DNA of 8,192 bases from an uncultured Porphyromonas sp. (GTDB taxonomy: Bacteria; Bacteroidota; Bacteroidia; Bacteroidales; Porphyromonadaceae), in the NCBI GenBank assembly GCA_946997275.1, contig CAMPUN010000035.1, positions 1 to 8,192 of the forward strand, read 5' to 3'. A model generated the notes under the pieces. That model ran no database searches and was not told the DNA's origin. It worked only from the letters and a program-made list of their open reading frames with translations. Position numbers and translations under genes: made by a program. Positions 1 to 6,559 of this stretch are shown here, piece by piece. Positions within the stretch are counted from its first letter, which is position 1. Every line of letters starts with the position of its first letter.

Positions 1-1482
1 GACTACAGCTTCAGCGCCTCGCCCTACACTTATCAGCTTGGCTTCAAGGCGGTGCCCGCGGGCAATAGCACGGTGGCAAAGTTTGACGCTAGCGCCTTCA
101 ACGATCCCTCGCCACTACAATCTATCTCGATGGCGGGCAATAATAACAGCATCGCTCTGATTGTGGCTGGAGACGAACGGGGCTTTAAGAGCCGAGAGGG
201 TAAGAGTGCCATTGTGGAGCGTCGTGGTATCTTGGAGCTGCCTTACTTCGACAGACCTGAGATAGCGAACTCCTTCTACCATCAGACTTACGATGCTAGC
301 ACGGGGCAGACTCGCTTCCAGTACTTCGATGGCAAGGCAAAGCGTTTCCGTGGTTACTACTCCTATGCTGAGCGCAGCAAGATGGCTTACCGCTTTATCT
401 TTGAGGACCCCGCGACGCAGCGTATCGCTAAGCTCGCTGACGGCACCGAGGGTTACACGATGGCGGTGAGTGCTACCGCTGCTGGTCAGGAGGTGATGGT
501 GGGCAATCCATTTATGGCACCGCTACAGGTTGTTCCATTCCTAGATGCTAATAAGGAGGTCATAGAGCCTTATGTAAGGATCTTGGACCCAGCTAGTGTA
601 AAGGGCTATGAGCCTCTGAAGCTGGACGGTTCGGTCAATACCTATCCCCAAATTACAGCGGGGGATAAGAAGATCAATCCGCTCGGAGCCTTTGTGGTCA
701 AGCTTAAATCCAATGTCGGTCCCGAGGCGCAGCTGGTCTTCCCAACAACTGCTCTCGACTCCTACGCTAAGCAACATCCACAGAGCAGTAGTAGCCTACG
801 TAATACGAGCGGTGACGCTACGGCGGAGACTGCACGCTACCTGTCGCTGACGCTACAGAGCCTCCTCGGCAAGGATCGTGTGCTCGTCGCTTATGGCTAC
901 GAGTCTGGCTCGGTCGATAAAATGCTCCTAAGCACGGAGAGTCGCTATCCCTCGATAGCTATCATCGACCCGGCGGATGGTCTCCATAAGGATCTCTATG
1001 CTGACGATGTGGCTACGGGTCACTACGAGCTAGCCACACGGGTCTCCGAACCAATCGACGTGACGCTCTCGCTCGCTGGTAGTGTGATGGGACACGTTGT
1101 GACGGCTCGTCTGATAGACCACAAGAGCGGTCTGGAGTATGACCTGACGGGTGGTAAGAGTTGCCAGATCAAGCTCTTCCCCGATGACGCTGAGGGTCGT
1201 CTGGAGCTACGCGTGGACGGCGACTTTACGTCGGTCGCTCCGATAGTTGAGCCTATAGATGAGCTGCAGGCGCAGTACAGCGAGGGTATGCTGACTGTCC
1301 GCACGACAGCGGAGATGTCGTCCTTACGTCTCGTACAAGGTGACGGTATTACGGTCTACACGCAGTCGCTACCTGGACTGACGGAGTACAGCGAGCGTAT
1401 CCTCCTCTCGTCAGGCAGCTACGTCGTCGAGGCGGTCGGCACAGACGGTGTCGCACGCCGTGCGATGCTCGTCGTGAGATAG
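1..1482 (+). CDS. C-terminal part of a large secreted/surface protein, probable T9SS cargo (5' end outside window)
   Basis: The frame is open from base 1 to the TAG at 1480-1482, giving 493 residues with no start needed inside the window, so this is the 3' part of a longer gene. The sequence is beta-rich, with almost no Cys and no membrane segment. Around residues 168-260 it has a GNPF motif (G168-F171) followed by a stretch ending in an INPLGAFVVK-like segment. This arrangement is familiar from the region before the sorting tail of many Bacteroidota surface proteins. The last 65 or so residues alternate short beta strands (LTVRT, LRLVQ, ITVYTQ) and end in GSYVVEAVGTDGVARRAMLV-V-R, which fits the type A T9SS C-terminal sorting domain. 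I infer export through the outer membrane by T9SS and, in Porphyromonas, possible anchoring to A-LPS. No enzymatic domain is visible in this part, so the N-terminal function is unknown. A hairpin terminator follows at 1522-1556. Confidence 0.8.
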   Translation, partial: DYSFSASPYTYQLGFKAVPAGNSTVAKFDASAFNDPSPLQSISMAGNNNSIALIVAGDERGFKSREGKSAIVERRGILELPYFDRPEIANSFYHQTYDASTGQTRFQYFDGKAKRFRGYYSYAERSKMAYRFIFEDPATQRIAKLADGTEGYTMAVSATAAGQEVMVGNPFMAPLQVVPFLDANKEVIEPYVRILDPASVKGYEPLKLDGSVNTYPQITAGDKKINPLGAFVVKLKSNVGPEAQLVFPTTALDSYAKQHPQSSSSLRNTSGDATAETARYLSLTLQSLLGKDRVLVAYGYESGSVDKMLLSTESRYPSIAIIDPADGLHKDLYADDVATGHYELATRVSEPIDVTLSLAGSVMGHVVTARLIDHKSGLEYDLTGGKSCQIKLFPDDAEGRLELRVDGDFTSVAPIVEPIDELQAQYSEGMLTVRTTAEMSSLRLVQGDGITVYTQSLPGLTEYSERILLSSGSYVVEAVGTDGVARRAMLVVR

Positions 1483-1485
1483 CTT

Positions 1486-1527
1486 TTTAGAGTTTAGAAG
1501 TTAGAGATTAGAAGTTAGTAGCTAGAG
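1486..1527. repeat. Degenerate 7-bp tandem repeat (consensus NTTAGAR)
   Basis: Six consecutive heptads lie directly after the stop codon: TTTAGAG, TTTAGAA, GTTAGAG, ATTAGAA, GTTAGTA and GCTAGAG. The perfect 10-mer TAGAAGTTAG occurs twice, 14 bp apart (1495-1504 and 1509-1518). The last unit runs into the terminator hairpin stem. It looks like a slippage-type microsatellite in the 3' untranslated region. No function is evident. Confidence 0.7.
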
Positions 1528-1556
1528 GCACTGGTACTTAGTACTGGTGCCTCTAG
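1522..1556 (+). terminator. Strong hairpin, probable terminator of the surface-protein gene
   Basis: CTAGAGGCAC (1522-1531) pairs perfectly with GTGCCTCTAG (1547-1556). The stem continues inward for six more pairs, two of them G-U, to a TTA loop, giving a 16-bp stem. The downstream T-tract is weak (TTGTAT), so this may be a non-canonical intrinsic terminator or a 3'-end stabilising structure. It lies 40 bp after the stop codon. The stem is symmetric and could act on either strand, but both neighbouring genes read rightwards. Confidence 0.7.
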
Positions 1557-1570
1557 TTGTATCTAGAGGG

Positions 1571-1600
1571 GATCGGAGCTATCGGAGCGATCGGGACGAG
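1571..1600. repeat. 9-bp tandem repeat (GATCGGAGC-type), left copy
   Basis: Three 9-bp units (GATCGGAGC, TATCGGAGC, GATCGGGAC) run directly into GAG and then TAACGG. The same kind of 9-bp units, also ending in a GACGAG-type boundary, recur at 1956-1984 and 7998-8015. They appear to mark the edge of the palindromic repeat that starts here. Confidence 0.65.
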
Positions 1601-1780
1601 TAACGGCTGTAGGGACGCTCGGTCGAGCGTCCGTTGTGTCAAAGCCAGACGTGTAGCCCTTTGTAGGGACGCTCGGTAAGTGTTTAGTGGGAGGACGTCC
1701 GTCACCGTTAAAACCCTGACGCTGTAACCTTTGATACAACGGACGCACGACCGTGCGTCCCTACAAAGGGCTACACGTCT
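1595..1780. repeat. Cluster of nested intergenic palindromes, locus 1
   Basis: The segment contains two overlapping fold-backs. Arm 1647-1672 is the exact reverse complement of 1755-1780 (26 bp). Separately, arm 1608-1644 is the reverse complement of 1729-1765 with 34 of 37 matches. Both use bases 1755-1765, so the two structures cannot form fully at once. Shorter palindromes sit inside: 1613-1632 (GGACGCTCG/CGAGCGTCC) and 1741-1760 (GGACGCACG/CGTGCGTCC). Related sequence recurs at 8011-8099, including an identical 20-mer, GACGAGTAACGGCTGTAGGG. No open frame here looks like a real gene. This is probably a REP/BIME-like dispersed repeat. Confidence 0.75.
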
Positions 1781-1782
1781 CC

Positions 1783-1956
1783 CGAGGAAATCCCCGATAG
1801 CTCAGTGCAAAACGAAATTTTCTCACGGAGGGGAGAAATAAAAGTTCGGAAGAATGAAATGAAACTTCGGAAGAATCAGATCATAAGTCGGAAGAATTTT
1901 TTTGTCCCTTGGTGGAGGTTTAGAAATTCCTCCCGAGGGAATGGGTGATTTCTTTG
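1783..1956. repeat. 174-bp dispersed intergenic repeat, copy 1
   Basis: This segment aligns without gaps to 7825-7998. By hand count about 135 of 174 positions match, with near-identical blocks at 1822-1870 and 1933-1952. It starts GAGGAAATC and ends GATTTC, so the ends are short inverted repeats; they are imperfect here and perfect over 10 bp in the other copy. It contains three 21-bp tandem units. There is no coding frame, transposase or obvious target-site duplication. A MITE-like non-autonomous element or a structured dispersed repeat are both possible. Confidence 0.75.
1845..1907. repeat. Three 21-bp tandem units inside the 174-bp repeat, copy 1
   Basis: The core CGGAAGAAT starts at 1847, 1868 and 1889, so the spacing is exactly 21 bp, about two helical turns. 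The first two units share TTCGGAAGAAT; the third begins GTCGGAAGAAT and leads into a run of T. The same three-unit pattern with the same period is found at 7887-7949. Confidence 0.75.
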
Positions 1957-1984
1957 ATCGGAGTGATCGGAGCTATCGGACGAG
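1956..1984. repeat. 9-bp tandem repeat, second copy, following the 174-bp repeat
   Basis: The units GATCGGAGT, GATCGGAGC and TATCGGACG are followed by AG and then TGACGG. This resembles 1571-1600 and 7998-8015. It directly abuts the end of the 174-bp unit, as it does in the right-hand locus, where there is one unit fewer. Confidence 0.6.
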
Positions 1985-2023
1985 TGACGGGTACGGGACG
2001 TGTCGTGGCACGCCACTATTTAG

Positions 2024-2031
2024 TACCTTTG
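2024..2031 (+). promoter_or_regulatory. Possible Bacteroidota -7 element ahead of lptD
   Basis: TACCTTTG matches the Bacteroidota -7 consensus TAnnTTTG and lies 48 bp before the lptD ATG, a plausible distance. I see no convincing TTTG/TTG -33 box at the expected spacing, so the call rests on one short motif. An AT-rich leader (TTATTATAGTAC) precedes the ATG and there is no Shine-Dalgarno sequence, which is normal for this phylum. Confidence 0.35.
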
Positions 2032-2078
2032 CCTGCGGTTGATGTATCATCATAAGCTTGGTCGCGTTATTATAGTAC

Positions 2079-5027
2079 ATGTCTAGCTCTGTCATAGCTC
2101 CTCGCTCGCTCGTGCGGCTGCTCCTACTGCTTGTCATAGGGGTGGCGGTCGTGTCGTGTGCGACACCGGTACGACGCACGGAGCCCCCTGCCGCTACGCC
2201 GTCACAGACGGAGTCGCCAGACACGGTCGTGGCGGATCTGTCGGCAGATACGACTCGCTTGCTGGATACGCTGGCGACACCTCAGGACTCGCTGGCAGCG
2301 GTCAGCGACAGCCTCGCTGCAAAAGCGGATACGACGCTGGCGCCTGCTACGACCGATACATTGGCAAAAGATGCCGAAACGTCTATCACTGAGACTGACT
2401 CGGTGGAGCTCTTCAAGCTGGAGGCGCCTGTGACCTTCTCGGCTGAGGACTCGATCGTCATGACGGGGCGCAATGTGATGTACTTCTTCGGCCCTAGCGA
2501 GGTGAAGTACCAGACGATGAGCATCGAGGCGAACTATCTCAAGATCGTCTCTGACAGTTCGGAGGTCTATGCGCAGTATGTGCTAGATAGTCTAGGGCAG
2601 CCGACGGCTAAGCCAAAGTTTGCCGATGGGGATCAGAAGTTTGAGAGTACGACAATGAAGTACAACTTCAAGACGGGTCAAGGCTTCATCACGGACGTGA
2701 CGACCCAGCAGGGCGAGGGCTATCTGACGGCTACGCAGACGAAGCGTCTCAAGGACAATACGATGTTCCTCAAGGATGGTCGCTATACGACTTGTGACCT
2801 GCATGATCATCCGCACTTTTACATTAACCTGACGCGTGCTAAGGCTAAGCCTGAGGACAAGATCGTCACGGGGCCTGTCTATCTGGTGATGGCTGACGTG
2901 CCGCTCTACTTCATCGGCTTGCCGTTTGCCTTCTTCCCCTTCAATGAGAAGCAGACTTCGGGCATCATCATGCCGAGCTACGGTATTGACCAGACGCGAG
3001 GGCTTTACCTGACGCATGGTGGCCTTTATCTCAACCTGAACGACTACTGGGACTTGACACTCACGGGCGATGTCTATACGAATGGCTCCTGGGCGCTCAA
3101 TGCGGCGTCCAACTATCGCAAGCGCTATAAGTACAATGGTAGCGTGCAGGCGGGCTATATATCGACGGTGCAGGGAGACAAAGACATCCCCTCGACTTAC
3201 AGCCGTTCGCAAGATATATCTCTCCGATGGACCCACTCGCAAGACCCCAAGGCGGACCCGCTACGTAACTTCTCGGCATCGGTCAACTTCTCGACGAGTA
3301 GCTACAATCACAACGCTACGCAGGCGGTCTACAACCACCAGCGCCGAGCCGAAAACACTAAGGGCTCTAGCATCAGCTACCGTCGTAGCTTTGCGGGTAT
3401 ACCGCTCTCGCTGACGGGAGCATTTAACATAGATCAGCGCTCGCGTGACTCGACGATTAGTGTGACCCTGCCGAACCTCTCGCTCTCGCTCTCGACGATC
3501 TACCCCTTCAAGCGGAAGAACCGTGTGGGCAAGGAGCGCTGGTATGAGAAGATTTCGCTGAGCTACAACGGCTCGCTACGGAACAGTATCACGACCAAGG
3601 AGAATCTGCTCCTCAAGAGCAATCTAGTCAAGGATTGGCGCAATGGTATGCAGCACTCGATACCTATCTCGGCTTCCTTTGACCTCTTTAACTATATCAA
3701 GATCTCTCCTTCGATCAACTATACGGCCTACTGGTACACCTCTCGCGTGGAGAAGCAGTGGGATGAGGCGCAGCAGCGGATCGTCGATGCGGACACGACA
3801 TATGGCTTCTACCATCTGAACAACTTCAGCGCATCGCTCTCGATGAGTACGACGCTCTACGGCTTTTACAAGCCTTGGCGCAAGCTCTTTGGAGATCGTG
3901 TGCAGATGATCCGTCACCGCGTGTCGCCCTCGATCTCGCTCTCGTATGCGCCAGACTTTGGCGATCCCTTCTGGGGCTATTACCGTGAGGTGGACTATGT
4001 CGATACGCTGGGGCAGGCTCACAACTTTGTCTACACCCCTTACGAGCGTGGTATATTTGGCTATCCAGGACGGGGCAAGATGGGGGCGATCAACTTCTCC
4101 TTTGACAATAATGTGGAGATGAAGCTACGCATGCCGAGTGACTCGACCGATGTGGAGGAGCAGTTTAAGAAGATCTCGCTCATTGATCAGTTTGGGCTCA
4201 GCTTCTCGTACAATATGGCGGCCGACTCTTTCCGCTGGAGTAACATCAATACGAACATAGCGCTGAGGCTTACGAAGACCTTCGTGCTGCGCCTCTCCGC
4301 TTCGTTCGATCCGTACGAATGGGACTACTACACGGACCCGCAGGGCAACGTGAGACCCTTCCGTGTGGACAAGCTGAGGATACTCAATGGGCATGGCATC
4401 GGTGCCTTCCTCGGTACGGGGACGAGCTTTAACTATACCTTTACCCCGCAGACCTTCGAGAAGATCGGTAAGTGGGTCGGTGGACTCTTTAATAAGAAGA
4501 AGGACGCTACGGACGATCCTGGCAATGGCTCGTCAGAAGACTCGCAGGGGAAAGGTGGACGGGCTGTCGATAAGATAGACTTCGATGGACCCGACAGTGG
4601 AGGTCGCAGTAGCTACAACCAGGATGACAGCTGGGACAGTGACGGCTACTTGAAGTTTGACGTGCCGTGGAGCTTCTCCTTTAACTATAGCGTCAATGTG
4701 GCGCAGAATAGGCAGAAGTTCAACACGCAGCGACGAGAGTTTGAGTATATGTTTACCCAAAACCTCTCTTTCCGAGGACAGCTACAGCCTACGCCGAACT
4801 GGAACTTCTCCTTTGATGCGAACTATAACTTCGACTTGAAGAAGCTGACGGGTATGACCATCAACATAACCCGCGACTTGCACTGCTGGTCTCTCACGGC
4901 TAGTGTCATCCCGCTCGGTGCTTACAAGTCGTACAACCTCGTGATCGGGGTAAACGCCTCCCTCCTTCGTGACCTGAAGTGGGAGCAGCACAGCCTGCCG
5001 ACCTACGGCGGCAGTGGCTGGTACTAA
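2079..5027 (+). CDS. lptD: LptD-family outer-membrane LPS assembly protein
   Basis: The protein has 982 residues. LptD is the outer-membrane beta-barrel of the Lpt bridge and inserts lipopolysaccharide into the outer leaflet together with LptE. Residues 1-26 form a signal sequence (basic, then LVRLLLLLVIGVAVVS) with a lipobox-like VVSC at Cys27. Residues 28-110 are a Ser/Thr/Ala/Asp-rich linker. Residues 116-240 or so resemble the LptA/OstA-like jelly roll, ending in GRYTTCD (Cys239). Next come the conserved GPVYL, DVPLYF, FAFFPF and SGIIMPSYG segments that lead into the barrel. From about 310 to the end there are many alternating aromatic strands, and the chain ends in Trp-Tyr. The only cysteines are 27, 239 and 936. 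A charged low-complexity stretch lies at about 803-855, probably a loop. The ATG at 2079 is chosen because it gives a complete signal sequence. The gene heads a cluster, with the next start 35 bp after its stop. The family call is firm; the barrel topology is inferred. Confidence 0.9.
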   Translation: MSSSVIAPRSLVRLLLLLVIGVAVVSCATPVRRTEPPAATPSQTESPDTVVADLSADTTRLLDTLATPQDSLAAVSDSLAAKADTTLAPATTDTLAKDAETSITETDSVELFKLEAPVTFSAEDSIVMTGRNVMYFFGPSEVKYQTMSIEANYLKIVSDSSEVYAQYVLDSLGQPTAKPKFADGDQKFESTTMKYNFKTGQGFITDVTTQQGEGYLTATQTKRLKDNTMFLKDGRYTTCDLHDHPHFYINLTRAKAKPEDKIVTGPVYLVMADVPLYFIGLPFAFFPFNEKQTSGIIMPSYGIDQTRGLYLTHGGLYLNLNDYWDLTLTGDVYTNGSWALNAASNYRKRYKYNGSVQAGYISTVQGDKDIPSTYSRSQDISLRWTHSQDPKADPLRNFSASVNFSTSSYNHNATQAVYNHQRRAENTKGSSISYRRSFAGIPLSLTGAFNIDQRSRDSTISVTLPNLSLSLSTIYPFKRKNRVGKERWYEKISLSYNGSLRNSITTKENLLLKSNLVKDWRNGMQHSIPISASFDLFNYIKISPSINYTAYWYTSRVEKQWDEAQQRIVDADTTYGFYHLNNFSASLSMSTTLYGFYKPWRKLFGDRVQMIRHRVSPSISLSYAPDFGDPFWGYYREVDYVDTLGQAHNFVYTPYERGIFGYPGRGKMGAINFSFDNNVEMKLRMPSDSTDVEEQFKKISLIDQFGLSFSYNMAADSFRWSNINTNIALRLTKTFVLRLSASFDPYEWDYYTDPQGNVRPFRVDKLRILNGHGIGAFLGTGTSFNYTFTPQTFEKIGKWVGGLFNKKKDATDDPGNGSSEDSQGKGGRAVDKIDFDGPDSGGRSSYNQDDSWDSDGYLKFDVPWSFSFNYSVNVAQNRQKFNTQRREFEYMFTQNLSFRGQLQPTPNWNFSFDANYNFDLKKLTGMTINITRDLHCWSLTASVIPLGAYKSYNLVIGVNASLLRDLKWEQHSLPTYGGSGWY

Positions 5028-5062
5028 CTACCTACACAACGCAACGATTAGAACATAACGCT

Positions 5063-5782
5063 ATGCACTCATTTGATACATCCCGCCGACTACAGATCCC
5101 GCCTGTGACACTCAACCTGCTCATCATCAACGTGCTCTGCTATCTAGCTCAGCAGGTACTGCCCCGTGTGGGCATTGATCTGACGGGACTCCTCGGGCTG
5201 CACTACGTGACGGCTCAGGACTTTCACATCTGGCAGCCGGTGACCTATATGTTTCTTCACGGGAGCTTCACGCACCTCTTCTTCAACATGTTTGCGCTCT
5301 TTATGTTTGGCGTGGTGATTGAGCGGACGTGGGGCGCTAAGCGTTATCTGCTCTTCTACCTCGTCTGCGGACTGACGGCTGCGCTCTCGCAGGAGCTCGT
5401 CTGGGGCTTGACAACCGTCCGAGAGGTGGTGGGATACGATGTGGTCGCCTTCCCCGATGGCTCTCGCATGGCTACAGCGTTCTTCGTCAATCAGCTCCTG
5501 ACGATCGGCGCTTCGGGGGCTGTCTTTGGCCTCCTGCTCGCCTTCGGCTGGCTCTACCCGAATGCGGCGATCTACCTCTTCTTCATCCCCATACCGATCA
5601 AGGCTAAGTACTTTGTGATCGGTTACGGAGTGATCGAACTCTTCCTCGGGGTGGCCAATATAGAGAGCGACGTGGCGCACTTCGCCCATCTGGGCGGTAT
5701 GCTAGGCGGTCTGCTCCTCATACTACTATGGCGTAAGCAAGGTAAGCTGTACAATGCGTTTGGCGAAGCGTATAGATCCTGA
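5063..5782 (+). CDS. Rhomboid-family intramembrane serine protease (GASG type)
   Basis: The product has 239 residues and about six membrane segments. It matches the rhomboid fold, which cleaves transmembrane substrates inside the bilayer with a Ser-His dyad. Visible signatures are HGSFTHLFFNM (His66, His71, Asn75) in the second segment, the nucleophile motif GASGAVFG with Ser151, and AHLGGMLGG with the catalytic His209 in the last segment. A WGAKR-type turn follows the second segment. A long loop (about 112-142) separates segments three and four. All catalytic residues are present, so it should be active; the substrate is unknown. The frame is open back to a GTG inside lptD (4979), but the ATG at 5063 is preferred: it lies 35 bp after the lptD stop and gives a normal N-terminus (MHSFDTSRR). 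The 3' end overlaps the next rhomboid gene by 29 bp, which suggests co-transcription and perhaps translational coupling. Confidence 0.9.
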   Translation: MHSFDTSRRLQIPPVTLNLLIINVLCYLAQQVLPRVGIDLTGLLGLHYVTAQDFHIWQPVTYMFLHGSFTHLFFNMFALFMFGVVIERTWGAKRYLLFYLVCGLTAALSQELVWGLTTVREVVGYDVVAFPDGSRMATAFFVNQLLTIGASGAVFGLLLAFGWLYPNAAIYLFFIPIPIKAKYFVIGYGVIELFLGVANIESDVAHFAHLGGMLGGLLLILLWRKQGKLYNAFGEAYRS

Positions 5783-6557
5783 TCGGCGACTGCTCTGGGG
5801 CATCACGCTCCTGCTGGTAGCTCTCTGGCTGGTGGACTTCATCGTTCGTCAGCTACCCTCGCCACTGCCCACTCGATGGACGCGTGGTGTGGTGGATCAG
5901 CTCTATCTCTCCTGCTCGCTGGAAGCCCTGTGGCGTAGACCCTGGACGATCGTCACCTACACGCTCCTGCACAATAGTGGCTTGCACCTCTTGCTCAACC
6001 TGCTCCTGCTGTGGCTCTTTGGCGAAATGCTACTTCGCCACAGCGGATGGCGACAGTTCGTCTGGAGCTATCTCGGGGGAGCGGTCGTAGGTGGGATAGC
6101 CTTCGTGCTCTGCACCTCGCTGCTACGCGCTGGCGGGGTGGTCCTGCTGGGGTTGCCCCTCGTGGGAGCCTCCGCCTCGGTCATCGCCCTCGTAGGCTAT
6201 ATGGTGGGGGCTGCTCCTCGCGAAGAGATGCCTTTACCTTTGATCGGCTCGCTCCGTGTGTGGCAGGTGGGGCTATTCGTCTTTCTCCTCCTACTACTCG
6301 CCTATGGAGGGTACAATGTAGGCGGACTGATCGCTCACCTGGCTGGGGTCTTGTGGGGCTGTGGCTTGGGGCTGTACCGTCGTCGGCGACAGCGCTCGGC
6401 ACGACAGCAGGCGACGCTACAAACTGCCCAGACGGCACGCTACCAGCAGCTCCTAGATAAGGTGCAACAGTCGGGCTACCAGAGCCTATCCGATGAGGAG
6501 CGCGAGCAGCTCATTGAGCACAATAATCAGTGGCTCGACCAGTCGGGTCACAACTAG
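5754..6557 (+). CDS. Second rhomboid-family protein (GASA variant) with cytoplasmic C-terminal tail
   Basis: The product has 267 residues and about six membrane segments between a basic N-terminus (MRLAKR) and an Arg-rich boundary (YRRRRQR, about 208-214), so both ends should be cytoplasmic. Rhomboid signatures are LLHNSGLHLLLNLL (His73, His78, Asn82), GASASVIAL with putative nucleophile Ser140, and AHLAGVLWG with His195. The Gly after the serine is replaced by Ala, and the GG after the histidine by AG. From memory such variants are common in Bacteroidota rhomboids, so it may still be active. The tail (about 215-267) contains LLDKVQQSGYQSLSDEER-E-Q-L, like the short conserved tail of many Bacteroidota rhomboids (I believe DUF6576). 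It overlaps the upstream gene by 29 bp and stops 2 bp before the next ATG. It is clearly diverged from its neighbour, so this is not a recent duplication. Confidence 0.87.
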   Translation: MRLAKRIDPDRRLLWGITLLLVALWLVDFIVRQLPSPLPTRWTRGVVDQLYLSCSLEALWRRPWTIVTYTLLHNSGLHLLLNLLLLWLFGEMLLRHSGWRQFVWSYLGGAVVGGIAFVLCTSLLRAGGVVLLGLPLVGASASVIALVGYMVGAAPREEMPLPLIGSLRVWQVGLFVFLLLLLAYGGYNVGGLIAHLAGVLWGCGLGLYRRRRQRSARQQATLQTAQTARYQQLLDKVQQSGYQSLSDEEREQLIEHNNQWLDQSGHN

Positions 6558-6559
6558 TC

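Noticed and set aside
1563..1748. Short minus-strand open frame over the palindromic cluster
   Set aside because: It consists of the palindromic repeat, has no plausible initiation signal, and its sequence is explained by the repeat.
1794..1830. tRNA-like GATAGCTCAGT sequence
   Set aside because: It resembles a tRNA D-arm entry, but there is no D-stem partner, anticodon stem or T-loop (GTTCGAAT-type) at the right distance, and the match is lost in copy 2.
1845..1907. Possible CRISPR-like array
   Set aside because: There are only three units of 21 bp with about 9 conserved bases, no unique spacers of normal length and no cas genes. Simple tandem repeats explain it.
1783..1956. Insertion sequence or autonomous transposon
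   Set aside because: There is no transposase frame, the length is 174 bp, and no clear target-site duplication was found, so only a non-autonomous repeat can be supported.
2592..3242. 216-residue open frame on the minus strand inside lptD
   Set aside because: It is antisense to a clear LptD coding region. Its composition is Arg/Val/His-rich, as expected from the complement of a biased coding frame, and no domain is visible.
4979..5062. Upstream GTG start for the first rhomboid
   Set aside because: It would overlap the end of lptD by about 50 bp and add a non-hydrophobic extension; the ATG at 5063 gives the usual rhomboid N-terminus.
5144..5689. 181-residue open frame on the minus strand inside the first rhomboid gene
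   Set aside because: The plus strand encodes all rhomboid catalytic motifs. The antisense product is charged low-complexity sequence without recognisable motifs.
6011..6460. 149-residue plus-strand frame inside the second rhomboid gene
   Set aside because: It is an out-of-frame shadow of the rhomboid; the Arg/Gly/Pro-rich product has no recognisable domain.
6530..6559. Upstream GTG start for the EEP gene
   Set aside because: It lies inside the rhomboid gene. The ATG at 6560, 2 bp after that gene's stop, is more likely.
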